Shown piece after piece: positions 32,401 through 40,749 of a stretch of 64,000 nucleotides of DNA (positions are counted from its first letter, which is position 1; each line of letters begins with the position of its first letter). The notes under the pieces were generated by a model that made no database searches, was not told the origin of the DNA, and saw nothing but the letters and a program-made list of their open reading frames with translations. Source of the stretch: Bacteroidales bacterium WCE2008 (lineage in GTDB: Bacteria > Bacteroidota > Bacteroidia > Bacteroidales > UBA932); contig FUZM01000005.1 in NCBI GenBank assembly GCA_900167925.1, forward strand, positions 1-64,000, written 5' to 3'. The position numbers and the translations under genes were made by a program.

Positions 32401-32626
32401 TTCGAAGTATGTCCGTCTGAAGAACGTGGAGATCGGCTATACCATAAACAAACCTAAGAGCATGCCGTTCTTCAATTACATCCGTGTATTTGTTTCCGGA
32501 CAGAACCTGTTGACCTTCGCCGACTTCAAGGGAAATGACCCTGAAGCTCCTGGCCAGGGACTCGACTATGGTATACGTTACCCTATGACCCGTGTCATCA
32601 ACATAGGAGCCCAGGTTAACTTCTAA
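29453..32626 (+). CDS. SusC/RagA-family TonB-linked outer-membrane transporter (first)
   Basis: A 1057-residue outer-membrane channel. Order: signal peptide (LLALLLLIPEISFAQ), carboxypeptidase-regulatory-like beta-sandwich (VEGKVLDEMGEGLISAGVV, residues about 29-105), TonB-box region VVVAYGQQKKVTITGAV, plug domain ending VRGANGVILVTTKRG, then a 22-strand barrel to a C-terminal aromatic residue (NIGAQVNF). With its SusD partner it imports oligosaccharides using TonB energy. The SusD gene follows 13 nt later. This is the first gene of a five-gene operon ending at the hairpin terminator near 40701. Substrate is inferred from neighbouring glycanases. Confidence 0.93.
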   Translation: MMKGKKQTHLFGLLALLLLIPEISFAQNLRVEGKVLDEMGEGLISAGVVIQGTSTGTVTDFDGNYVLPSVPVGATLEFSCVGYETQQVKVTGPHLDVTLVPDSKLLEDAVVVAYGQQKKVTITGAVSAVSGEGLLKAPVANVANALQGQLPGVSAVQPSGMPGADEPVIRIRGVGSLNSADPLILVDGVERSFSQLDPNEIESISVLKDASATAVFGVRGANGVILVTTKRGSVGKASVTASASAAIQTISKFIDFADSYTYGKMWNYTAITDALTVDKWPGTANISDYEPYSRVVRFSQYVMEHFRTGDMPTTFPSMNWIDYIMNDSAWQEQANVNVKGGTERVRYFVSAGFLNQDSLFKTFSSNKNETFDYKRLNYRANLDIDISKYSQLSITLGGRMSNRNTMGGGEGFLFRYLQGATPYAGCGIDSEGRHIVSDANIVGPYDRDALSNYYNLGYTNTSNNVLNFDIQYKLDLGFITKGLDFKVKGSYNSEYTAYKNRANGYGTGETYVATIVDGKEVLRKEGITWPLPYGETNPMDKGTERNWYAEASFDYARRFGKHNVGALLLYNQSKTYYPWDADGNINKDIPKGYVGLVGRVTYDYDTKYLLDLNVGYNGSENFAPGKRYGFFPSVSLGWIPSSEKWWEPMKKYIGYLKLRGSWGLVGNDYTNGHRFLYLPGRWQFYQGSMTENPQNRGANFGTSGNWLQAVKELTTGNPNVTWETARKINVGVDAAFLRERLHAYVDFFWEDRKHILVSNKEVLPAVTSLPSNSVNDGRVKNHGYEISLNWEDKIGAVRYTISPNFAFARNKVIEKLEVPKLYDYLSETGLPVNQPFGYDLFEFYQPGTEERYKEKYGVDMPDHNLPLKYGDCVYVDLNGDGVIDTNDQKPLGYTDNPEITYSVNASLQWKGFDFSMLWIGADHVSRTLNGYFRDQFGSTNTSALTQWVADNSWTEDNPDAILPRISFTNKGNNNLNSRAWMINSKYVRLKNVEIGYTINKPKSMPFFNYIRVFVSGQNLLTFADFKGNDPEAPGQGLDYGIRYPMTRVINIGAQVNF

Positions 32627-32639
32627 AAGAATTGTGAAT

Positions 32640-34700
32640 ATGAAAAAGATATTGAATTACATACTGGGTCTGGGAATATGTGTCACCGCTCTCTGCATGT
32701 CGTCCTGCGTCGACCGCTTTGCCGTCGGTGACGATTTCCTCGAGAAGGCCCCGGGTGTCGACGTAAATATCGACACAGTATTCTCAAGCGCTGAATTTAC
32801 CAGGAACTTCCTGTGGAGTGCCTATGGTCAGCTCTACTGCACCTATACCTCAGGTAATATGATGAATGGCGCGCCTATCGACGTGCTTTCAGACTCTTAT
32901 CACTGCTATGTTTCATGGGGTGGTCCTATCCAGAGCTACTACCCTGGACTTCTTACCGAGAATGCGCAGGATACCGATGACGGTAACCTTCAGGGCAAAT
33001 TCTCCTATTCTACAAAGAACCCGGCTTCCACTGCAGACGGACGTGTCTCAATCTACGAAACCGTGCGTAAATGCTGGCTGCTGATAGAGAATATCGACAG
33101 AGTTCCGGATATGTCCGAGGATGAAAAGAGCCGTCTGCGCGGCGAGGCCTATACCATCATGGCCAGCCGTTATTTCGATGCTTTCCGTAACTTCGGAGGC
33201 CTTTGCCTTGTCAAGAAGGCTTATGCAGTAGGAGAGCCATTCACAAGTGGCCGTTCTACCGCATGGGAGACTGTCGAATTCATCGATTCACTTATCAACT
33301 GCGCAATCATCGAACCTGGCTATATCTGGAATATTCCTAATTCCGACATAGGCCAGTGGTCAGGTCGACTTACAAGAGCGTCTGCGCGTGCACTCCGTGC
33401 AAAAGTATGGATGTTCGCGGCATCACCTCTGTTCAACAGTAGTAAACCTTATATGGAATATTCTCCTGACAAGGTTACCGAGTTCACCAACATCGAGCAT
33501 GTATGGTTCGGCAAGGAAGATCATAGCCTCTGGGACCGCTGTCTGAAAGCATGCAACGATTTCTTCGAAGACAACGCTGCCAACGGCAACTATTACCAGC
33601 TTATCCAACCTGAATCCGATGATGAGGGTGGCTACCGTATGGCTTTCCGCCGCGCATACCGTTACCGTAACGACGAGACTCACCATGAGAAGATATTCGA
33701 TGTCAATCCGACTCAGCTTATGTCAAGTTCCGTAGTTGACGGAAACATCAACAACGGCTGGGGCTGGGGATGGGCCGGCTTCGCCCTCGACTGCTATCGT
33801 CAGGGTGGCGCTGTTCCTACCAATGAGCTCGTAGAATGCTTCGGAATGGCCGACGGTACCAACTTCGATGTCAAATACCCTGACATCTATGGTCCTGGGA
33901 AGAATCCTGGAGGAGCCGATATCTTCGCCGACCGCGACCCTCGTCTTTACGAGACCGTGCTTGTTCCACGCAGAAATATCCCTACTGACAAGGTCGGAGA
34001 CTATAATGGATACAATTATGCCGATACCTGGGTCAACGGAGCTATGTACTTCAACAAGGACAACTTTGGTGATATCACCTCCGACGATGCTCATTCCGGC
34101 TACAGGAAATTCAAATGGATGCTCGACTATTCTTCGTCCAAGATGGATGACGAGTATATAGGAGTTGCCTATATACGACTTGCCGAGATGTATCTCATCC
34201 GTGCGGAAGCCAAGGCAGAAACCGGAGATCTCCAGGGAGCTCTTGCCGACGTAAATATCGTCCGTGCACGTGTAGGTCTCGGTAAAATAGAAGATAAAAA
34301 CACGGATCTTCATCTTGGATCCAACAAGGAGAACCTTATCGACGAAATTCTCCGCGAACGCAACTGCGAGATTGGCAGCGAGTGTGGCGACCGTATCTAT
34401 GACATGATACGCCGCAAACGTCAGGACATCTTCACAAAACCTCTCCACGAGATCAAGATCTATCGTCTTGGCAACGACGGCAAGCGTCTTTCTTTGTTCA
34501 ATCCGGATGGGACTCCTGCTGACCTTAGCTGGGATCCTCAGACTGATTGGCCTAAATTCGAATACGAAAAGCCTGAGATAACCATAGGTCATCGCCGCTG
34601 GTGGGATGCAGGTTACTGGACGAACAAATGGTATCTCGACCCGGTATCCCGTGATGAAATTCAGAAGGGATATGGTCTTACACAGAATCCTGGATGGTAA
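32640..34700 (+). CDS. SusD/RagB-family nutrient-binding lipoprotein (first)
   Basis: A 686-residue surface lipoprotein; lipobox TALCMSSC in the leader. The TPR-like helices typical of SusD are seen in RLRGEAYTIMASRYFDAFRNFGG and the ARALRAKVWMFAASPLFN stretch, with the C-terminal SusD_RagB domain carrying RLAEMYLIRAEAKAETGD and LRERNCEIGSECGDR. The ATG at 32640 is used rather than the GTG 6 nt before it. SusD sits as a lid on SusC and captures glycans. It is long for the family but within range of large SusD homologs. Partner of the preceding susC. Confidence 0.92.
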   Translation: MKKILNYILGLGICVTALCMSSCVDRFAVGDDFLEKAPGVDVNIDTVFSSAEFTRNFLWSAYGQLYCTYTSGNMMNGAPIDVLSDSYHCYVSWGGPIQSYYPGLLTENAQDTDDGNLQGKFSYSTKNPASTADGRVSIYETVRKCWLLIENIDRVPDMSEDEKSRLRGEAYTIMASRYFDAFRNFGGLCLVKKAYAVGEPFTSGRSTAWETVEFIDSLINCAIIEPGYIWNIPNSDIGQWSGRLTRASARALRAKVWMFAASPLFNSSKPYMEYSPDKVTEFTNIEHVWFGKEDHSLWDRCLKACNDFFEDNAANGNYYQLIQPESDDEGGYRMAFRRAYRYRNDETHHEKIFDVNPTQLMSSSVVDGNINNGWGWGWAGFALDCYRQGGAVPTNELVECFGMADGTNFDVKYPDIYGPGKNPGGADIFADRDPRLYETVLVPRRNIPTDKVGDYNGYNYADTWVNGAMYFNKDNFGDITSDDAHSGYRKFKWMLDYSSSKMDDEYIGVAYIRLAEMYLIRAEAKAETGDLQGALADVNIVRARVGLGKIEDKNTDLHLGSNKENLIDEILRERNCEIGSECGDRIYDMIRRKRQDIFTKPLHEIKIYRLGNDGKRLSLFNPDGTPADLSWDPQTDWPKFEYEKPEITIGHRRWWDAGYWTNKWYLDPVSRDEIQKGYGLTQNPGW

Positions 34701-34721
34701 TAAACAGAAATTTTCACGATT

Positions 34722-37505
34722 ATGAAATTACGTAATATACTTATATACAGCCTTTTGAGCTTCTGTGCCGCTCCTTTTGCAGCAAACGCTCAGATTCAGT
34801 TGAGCGATAAGGAGGCACAGAAAGTGGATTTAGGCTATGGTGTCGAGAGTTCGGAATTTCTAACTACCGCGGCAGCTTACACTATTACCGCCGAGGAACT
34901 TGGCCGTACCTCTGCCATAAGCCTGGCCGATGCACTCTATGGCAAATTGCTCGGACTTACTGCAGTCCAGAATACAGGTTTCAAGGGTGAAGAAGGCAAA
35001 GGCGCGTCATTCAGCATCCGTGGAGCCCAGACTACAGGCGAGAAGGATATTCTTATTCTTGTCGACGGTGTAGAACGCCCTATTGACCGTCTTACTGTTG
35101 AAGAGGTGGAAAGCGTCACTGTCCTCAGAGATGCTGCCGCCGTGGCTCTTTATGGTCATGAAGGTATCAACGGAGTACTCCTTGTCAAGACAAAGAGAGG
35201 AATTGCCGAAAGCGGTTTCAAGATCAAGGCGGGAGCTTCCCACAAGATACAGTTCGATCCTCAGACTGCCGACATGGTAAGCGCATATGATTATGCCAAA
35301 GCCCTCAATATCGCCCGCACGAACGACGGCGGTGCAGTTGCATACAATGATGCAGAACTCCAGAAATTCGCTGACGGCAGCGACCCGTTCGTTTATCCTG
35401 ACGTAAACTGGAAGGACGTTGTCTTCAAGAATATCGCCCATGAAACCAACGGATTCGTTTCCATGTATGGCGGATCAGAAAACGTGCAGTACTATAGCAT
35501 ACTTGACTATACGGACGCACGCGGTCTTTACAAGAATCCTGATCTGAGCGAGTTCAACTCCCAGCTGAAATATTCCAAGATGAATATCCGCACAAATGTG
35601 GATTTCCAGGTTTCCAGCACAACCAGAGTAAAGACTAATATTCTGGCAGTATTCATGGAAACCAACGGCGTACCTGGCATCAACTCCAGCGACGCATGGT
35701 GGCATCTCTATAAGGTTCCTGCACTTGCCTTCCCTATCAGGACCAGCAATGGAGTCTGGGGCGGCAGCCAGACATACGGAGATTTCAACCTTCTGGCTAA
35801 AGAAAGTGCCGGTGGTGCCAAGACTCACCAGCGTCAGATCTGGGCTGATGTGACTCTGGAGCAAGATCTTGACTTCCTGCTCAAAGGACTGAAGTTCTAC
35901 GTAGGCGGTTCTTATGACAACGCTTCCATCACCGACGAGTACCACACCCGCGGATATCAGTATGGATGGAACTACTACGACTCTGCAAACGCAATGCAGG
36001 AAGTTGTTATGGGTACCGTCAAGAAGGATGCGACCTTCGATTACGAACTTTCTTCACATTGGCGTACCGGAACTGTCAACGGCGGATTCAGATATGCTAC
36101 CAGACTCGATAATGGAGACAATCTCTCTGCCAACGCCAACTACAACATGAAGAGCGAAATCCGTAAAGGAAGAAGCAACACATGGTACCGCGAGAACTGG
36201 AATCTGGCTGCGCATTACGACCATGCCAACAAGTTCATGGCTGACCTCGTACTCTCCGCCAACGGTTCAAACCGTTCTTATCCGGCAAAATGGGCGTTCT
36301 CCCCTACTCTGGGACTCGGCTGGATCTATGCCAACGCCCCTGAAGCAGGCTTCCTGAATTACGGTAAGCTCCGTCTCTCCGGTGGTATCCAGCATACCGA
36401 CTATGTCCCTGAAAACGGTCTGTGGCTCGCAGCCTGGGACAACTCCCACGGACAGTTCTGGTATGGCCAGAATTTCGCAAGCTCAACCGGAGCATTCCTT
36501 ACCCAGTTCCCTACCACTGATTTCAATCAGGAGGCTGCCTACAAGGCCAACCTCGGTACCGACCTGAGAATAGCCAACGTCCTCGACTTCACCGTCGATG
36601 TATTCTACCAGCAGAGACGCAATATTCTCGTAAGTGCCGCATCCCTCAACTCTGACGTTGTAGGTATCCAGTCTTCTTACGATGACAAGGGACGTGTGGC
36701 AAGCTACGGTATCGAGACCGGACTCCGCTATGCGAAGACCTTCAGCAACGGGCTCAACCTCAACTTCGGCGGAAACTTCTCATTCGTCAAGAGCGAGATT
36801 CTCGAGTGGATCGAGGCCCCTGCATTCCCTAACCTTTCCAGGATCGGAGAGCCTGCCGACGCTTCTCGCGGACTTGTAGCCATCGGATTCTTCCAGGATC
36901 AGGCTGACATCGACAACAGCCCTCTGCAGGAATTCGGCCAGGTCAAGGTCGGTGACATCAAGTACAAGGATGTCAACAATGACAATGTCATCAACGAGAA
37001 CGACTTTGTCGCCATGGATCACGGCAATGCCTTCCCTGCTCTCAACTATGCTTTCAGTCTTGGTATGGAGTATAAGGGATTCGGTATCAACGCTACGTTC
37101 CAGGGCGCTGGCTGCCAGACCAAGAATCTCCTTGACGTCGATGGCGTATGGGGAGCTCTTTCTGACAACAGGAACCTCTCTCAGGAGTATTATGCCAACT
37201 GCTTCGACATTGCCGGAGCCAACGCCAAGTATCCTCGTCTCTCGACCGAGAAGACCGCCAATAACACCCAGCAATCTACCAACTGGTACCGCAACGTAAG
37301 CTGGTTCAAGCTTCGTGACTGCGAGGTCTACTACAAGCTTCCGAAGTCATTCCTCAACAGCGTCAAGGTTGCCGATGCCAAGGTATTCGTCCAGGGACAG
37401 AACCTTCTGTCTTTCGACAATATCCCTGCAATGGATGCAGAAAACCTCAATACCGGTTATCCAGTAATGAAGGCTATCAACGTGGGTCTTTCAGTAGTAT
37501 TCTAA
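34722..37505 (+). CDS. SusC-like TonB-dependent transporter lacking the N-terminal regulatory domain (second)
   Basis: A 927-residue outer-membrane transporter. The signal peptide (FCAAPFAANAQ) is followed within about 20 residues by the plug (AAAYTITAEELGRTSAISLADAL, SFSIRGAQTTGEKDILILVDG), so the carboxypeptidase-like sandwich of the first SusC is missing. The plug ends GINGVLLVKTKRG and the barrel runs to NVGLSVVF. The lack of that domain is seen in some SusC homologs. It follows SusD1 after 21 nt and precedes SusD2 by 13 nt. The pair would form a second import unit for a related or larger oligosaccharide. Confidence 0.9.
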   Translation: MKLRNILIYSLLSFCAAPFAANAQIQLSDKEAQKVDLGYGVESSEFLTTAAAYTITAEELGRTSAISLADALYGKLLGLTAVQNTGFKGEEGKGASFSIRGAQTTGEKDILILVDGVERPIDRLTVEEVESVTVLRDAAAVALYGHEGINGVLLVKTKRGIAESGFKIKAGASHKIQFDPQTADMVSAYDYAKALNIARTNDGGAVAYNDAELQKFADGSDPFVYPDVNWKDVVFKNIAHETNGFVSMYGGSENVQYYSILDYTDARGLYKNPDLSEFNSQLKYSKMNIRTNVDFQVSSTTRVKTNILAVFMETNGVPGINSSDAWWHLYKVPALAFPIRTSNGVWGGSQTYGDFNLLAKESAGGAKTHQRQIWADVTLEQDLDFLLKGLKFYVGGSYDNASITDEYHTRGYQYGWNYYDSANAMQEVVMGTVKKDATFDYELSSHWRTGTVNGGFRYATRLDNGDNLSANANYNMKSEIRKGRSNTWYRENWNLAAHYDHANKFMADLVLSANGSNRSYPAKWAFSPTLGLGWIYANAPEAGFLNYGKLRLSGGIQHTDYVPENGLWLAAWDNSHGQFWYGQNFASSTGAFLTQFPTTDFNQEAAYKANLGTDLRIANVLDFTVDVFYQQRRNILVSAASLNSDVVGIQSSYDDKGRVASYGIETGLRYAKTFSNGLNLNFGGNFSFVKSEILEWIEAPAFPNLSRIGEPADASRGLVAIGFFQDQADIDNSPLQEFGQVKVGDIKYKDVNNDNVINENDFVAMDHGNAFPALNYAFSLGMEYKGFGINATFQGAGCQTKNLLDVDGVWGALSDNRNLSQEYYANCFDIAGANAKYPRLSTEKTANNTQQSTNWYRNVSWFKLRDCEVYYKLPKSFLNSVKVADAKVFVQGQNLLSFDNIPAMDAENLNTGYPVMKAINVGLSVVF

Positions 37506-37518
37506 TAAAGATTGAATT

Positions 37519-39192
37519 ATGAAACTAGATAAAATAAGTTTATTCATTCTCGCCTGCGTCATCCCGGCTGCGTGCGTAGACCTCGACTATACCGAGGAAA
37601 ACACACGTGACGAGGAATGGACCTACGAATACTACGAGAATGGTATAAAGAACATGGTATTCGATGTTTACGCCCAGGTCTACAACACCGAGTTCGATGA
37701 TAACAGCGCTTACTTCCTTGCAGGTGCAACCGACGAGGCGCAGTACGCTCTCGAGACCGGGGCTGTAAACAACTACGTAAACGGAGGCTGGAGCGCAGCA
37801 AACCCATATTCACGTACATGGACGAAGTCCTATACTGCTATTGCGGACATATGTATGTATCTGGAGAAGATCGAGCAGACCGATATCTCGGACTGGAAGT
37901 ACAACTCCAGCTATGAAATCTGGATCCAGCAGATGGAACTGTTCCCTTATGAACTCCGTTTCCTCAGGGCATACTTCTATTTCGAGTTGTTCAAGACTTA
38001 TGGCGACGTTCCTCTGGTGACGACCACTCTTACAAACGCTCAGGCCAACAACATATCCCGCAACAAGTCTGAAGAAATCGTCGACTTCATCGTAAACGAA
38101 ATCGATGCTGTCGCACCTCATCTTCCTCTGACTTATGCAGTTATCCCTGGCGGAGAGATCGGCCGCGCCACCCGTATCGCTGCTCTCGCTCTCAAGGCCC
38201 GCACGCTCCTCTATGCCGCATCACCTCTTTATAACAAGAATAATGACACGGCCAAGTGGGCCAAAGCGGCTGAAGCCTGCAAGGTCATCCTGGACAACGC
38301 CAACGCATGGGGCTTGAAGCTCAGCGATTATGGCGCTCTCTGGGGCCACGATGCATTCTTCAACCCTGAGATCATATTCGGACTCGGACGTGGTGAGAGC
38401 AACTCCTTCGAGATGGCCAACTATCCTGTCGGCGTCGAGAACGGTTCCTCAGGCAACTGCCCTACCCAGAGCTTCGTAGACCAGTATGAGTATCAGAGCA
38501 GCGGCAAGACCTTCGGAGAAGAAAACCAAGGCACTATAGACCTCAGCAAGAATCCTTACGACGGCCTCGATCCTCGATTTGCCCTTACAGTCGTAAAGAA
38601 CGGCGACCAGTGGCCGAGCAACGGTTCACAGAAGAAGGTCATCGAAACCTTCACCGGCGGCTTCAATGCGGCTCCTAAGTACGGTGCTACTCCTACAGGT
38701 TATTATCTCAGGAAGTACGTGGACGGTTCCTGCGTGACAACCGCGGACAACCAGACTTCACGCCGTCACACGTGGATCATCTTCCGTCTTGCCGAGATAT
38801 ATCTCGACTATGCCGAGGCTGTATTCAACGCTACCGGAAGCGCAAATGACGATTCCTTCGGAATGACAGCCAACGAAGCTGTCAACGCACTTCGCAACCG
38901 TCCGAGCGTCCAGATGCCTGAATTCACCGAGGACGGAACTGCATGGGTTGAGCGCTACGAGCGCGAGCGTCTTGTAGAACTCGCATTCGAGAACCATCGT
39001 TTCTGGGATGTTCGCCGCTGGAAGAAGGCTGACGAGTATTTCAAGACCATCCAGGTTGCTTCTATCAGCAGTGATCTCAAGCTTACCAGAAAAACTGTTA
39101 CCCGTAAATGGGATGACAAGTACTACTTCTATCCGATCCCTCAGACTGAAATTAAGAAGAACCCGAACCTCACCCAGAATGAAGGCTGGTAG
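37519..39192 (+). CDS. SusD/RagB-family nutrient-binding lipoprotein (second)
   Basis: A 557-residue lipoprotein with lipobox VIPAAC. SusD features are LRFLRAYFYFELFKTYGDVPLV, TRIAALALKARTLLYAASPLYN and, at the C-terminus, IIFRLAEIYLDYAEAV, ERERLVELAFENHRFWDVRRW and YFYPIPQTEIKKNPNL. This is normal length for the family. It is the partner of the SusC-like protein encoded immediately upstream and is followed after 30 nt by the glycan-binding lipoprotein gene. Confidence 0.94.
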   Translation: MKLDKISLFILACVIPAACVDLDYTEENTRDEEWTYEYYENGIKNMVFDVYAQVYNTEFDDNSAYFLAGATDEAQYALETGAVNNYVNGGWSAANPYSRTWTKSYTAIADICMYLEKIEQTDISDWKYNSSYEIWIQQMELFPYELRFLRAYFYFELFKTYGDVPLVTTTLTNAQANNISRNKSEEIVDFIVNEIDAVAPHLPLTYAVIPGGEIGRATRIAALALKARTLLYAASPLYNKNNDTAKWAKAAEACKVILDNANAWGLKLSDYGALWGHDAFFNPEIIFGLGRGESNSFEMANYPVGVENGSSGNCPTQSFVDQYEYQSSGKTFGEENQGTIDLSKNPYDGLDPRFALTVVKNGDQWPSNGSQKKVIETFTGGFNAAPKYGATPTGYYLRKYVDGSCVTTADNQTSRRHTWIIFRLAEIYLDYAEAVFNATGSANDDSFGMTANEAVNALRNRPSVQMPEFTEDGTAWVERYERERLVELAFENHRFWDVRRWKKADEYFKTIQVASISSDLKLTRKTVTRKWDDKYYFYPIPQTEIKKNPNLTQNEGW

Positions 39193-39222
39193 TATTCTAC
39201 TTATTTTAAAAGGATTTCAATT

Positions 39223-40680
39223 ATGAAGAATGTATTTAAATATCTAGGAATATTTCTGACAGTAGCCCTTGCAGCCGGTTTCACGGCATGCGACCCTACC
39301 GAAGAAAACGAATCAGCTGAGGCCGGACTGAGCATCAAGGTGTTCTTCCCGACCAAAGTGATTGCCGGCCAGGAGGTGACTATCAATGGAACCGGTCTCA
39401 GCGATGTCACGGAAATCATATTCCCTGACAATGTTTCCGTCAAGGAGTTCACCCATGCCGGCGACGGAATGATAAGGGTAATCGCCCCTGCCGGCATCGC
39501 TGCCGAAGGAGGTAATATAATTGTCCGTACCGAAGATGACGAGGCTGTATCGAAACTGCCTCTGACTCTCGGAAAAGTCAACGTTACCGGTTACTCTAAC
39601 CGTACCGGCGATACCATCGTCGGCGGCAGCCCGTTCACTATCTTTGGAAAGGACCTTGAGTTCCTCAAAAAGGTCGAGCTTCTCGACGAAGACGGAGAGC
39701 CTCTCCTGATTTCCGACCTGACTTTCGACCGTAAGAGTACGAACAGCGTATCTTTCACGATCCCGCAGAATATTTATACCGGCGATATCGAGGGTAAAGT
39801 ATATGCCTGCGACGGATCTGTAATCACAATGCCTCTGTTGAGTTTTAAGCCAGCCCCTACAGGTCACTGGGAGACTGTCAAGACCTTGATCTGGAAGAAC
39901 GACGGCACCCACGGCAACATCAACTGGAGCAGCGAGTACCGCTTTGCTCCTGAGAGCAATTCTACCGGCGAGGAAATCTATACCGTTCCTCAGGATATCT
40001 GGGACAAGATGAAAGAGACGACGTTCTACATGTCATTCGCCGAACCGGGCGCTCAGATCCGCGTAACTACCGGATGGTGGAGCACGACCTGGACAAAAGA
40101 CGACATCTTCGTAGGAAACGAGCTTATCACAGACAACGGTGACGGAACCTACTCGCTTGCCGTAACGCTTGCTGGCAGTCCTATTCTGGATGTCCTGGAT
40201 GCTCAGCATCTGCTCTTTACCGGTGGCGGATACACTCCTTTGGAGGTTTATTTCTCTGAGCAGGTTTGGGTTGAGAACGGCTCAGGACCTAAAGAGGTAG
40301 TTATCTGGGAGAACGATGGCTCTCACGGCAACATCAACTGGAGCAGCGAATACCGCTTTGCTCCTGAGAGCAATTCTACCGGCGAGGAGATCTATACCGT
40401 TCCTCAGGATATCTGGGACAACGTTATCAAGAAAGGTACCTTCTACATGCAGTTTGCAGAGCCGGGCGCTCAGGTCCGCGTAACTACCGGATGGTGGAGC
40501 ACAACCTGGACAAAAGACGACATCTTCGTAGGAAACGAGCTGATTACCGAGAACGAGGACGGGACCTACTCGCTTGCCGTAAATCTTGCAGGCAGTCCTA
40601 TTCTGGATGTCCTGGATGTTCAGCATCTGCTCTTTACCGGTGGCGGATACACTGTGATGAAACTCTATTACCTCGAGTAG
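39223..40680 (+). CDS. Surface glycan-binding lipoprotein with IPT/TIG domains and duplicated C-terminal module
   Basis: A 485-residue lipoprotein (lipobox AAGFTAC). Residues about 35-215 contain two IPT/TIG-like Ig folds (IKVFFPTKVIAGQEVTINGTG, VGGSPFTIFGKDLEFLKKVEL). The C-terminal half is two almost identical modules, residues 223-346 and 361-485, each with INWSSEYRF, TVPQDIWD and the Trp-rich TTGWWSTTWTKDD that likely forms an aromatic platform for sugar. Such SusE/F-position proteins hold glycan on the cell surface. It is last in the susCD operon and precedes a strong terminator. The modules are not confidently assigned to a known CBM family. Confidence 0.85.
   Translation: MKNVFKYLGIFLTVALAAGFTACDPTEENESAEAGLSIKVFFPTKVIAGQEVTINGTGLSDVTEIIFPDNVSVKEFTHAGDGMIRVIAPAGIAAEGGNIIVRTEDDEAVSKLPLTLGKVNVTGYSNRTGDTIVGGSPFTIFGKDLEFLKKVELLDEDGEPLLISDLTFDRKSTNSVSFTIPQNIYTGDIEGKVYACDGSVITMPLLSFKPAPTGHWETVKTLIWKNDGTHGNINWSSEYRFAPESNSTGEEIYTVPQDIWDKMKETTFYMSFAEPGAQIRVTTGWWSTTWTKDDIFVGNELITDNGDGTYSLAVTLAGSPILDVLDAQHLLFTGGGYTPLEVYFSEQVWVENGSGPKEVVIWENDGSHGNINWSSEYRFAPESNSTGEEIYTVPQDIWDNVIKKGTFYMQFAEPGAQVRVTTGWWSTTWTKDDIFVGNELITENEDGTYSLAVNLAGSPILDVLDVQHLLFTGGGYTVMKLYYLE
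39889..40260 (+). repeat. First copy of the duplicated glycan-binding module
   Basis: The 372-nt segment encodes residues 223-346 of the surface lipoprotein. It matches the segment at 40303-40677 closely at both protein and DNA level, including long identical stretches around the WWSTTW motif. A 14-residue linker separates the copies. Confidence 0.85.
40303..40677 (+). repeat. Second copy of the duplicated glycan-binding module
   Basis: The 375-nt segment encodes residues 361-485 and differs from the first copy at only a small fraction of residues, clustered at DIWDNVIKKG, the SLAVN strand and the last strand (VMKLYYLE). Confidence 0.85.
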
Positions 40681-40700
40681 TCTTATACTCTACTATACTG

Positions 40701-40734
40701 AAGCAGGCTGCCCGAAAAGGCAGCCTGCTTTTTT
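40701..40734. terminator. Bidirectional terminator between the susCD operon and GH5
   Basis: AAGCAGGCTGCC (40701-40712) pairs perfectly with GGCAGCCTGCTT (40719-40730) around a 6-nt loop, with T-run on the plus side and A-rich flank for the minus side. It can end both convergent transcripts. Confidence 0.92.
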
Positions 40735-40749
40735 ATCTTTTCCGCGATA

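Noticed and set aside
39889..40677. The module duplication as an assembly artefact
   Set aside because: The two copies differ by substitutions, by one codon in length and by their linkers, and the reading frame is continuous, so a false join is unlikely.
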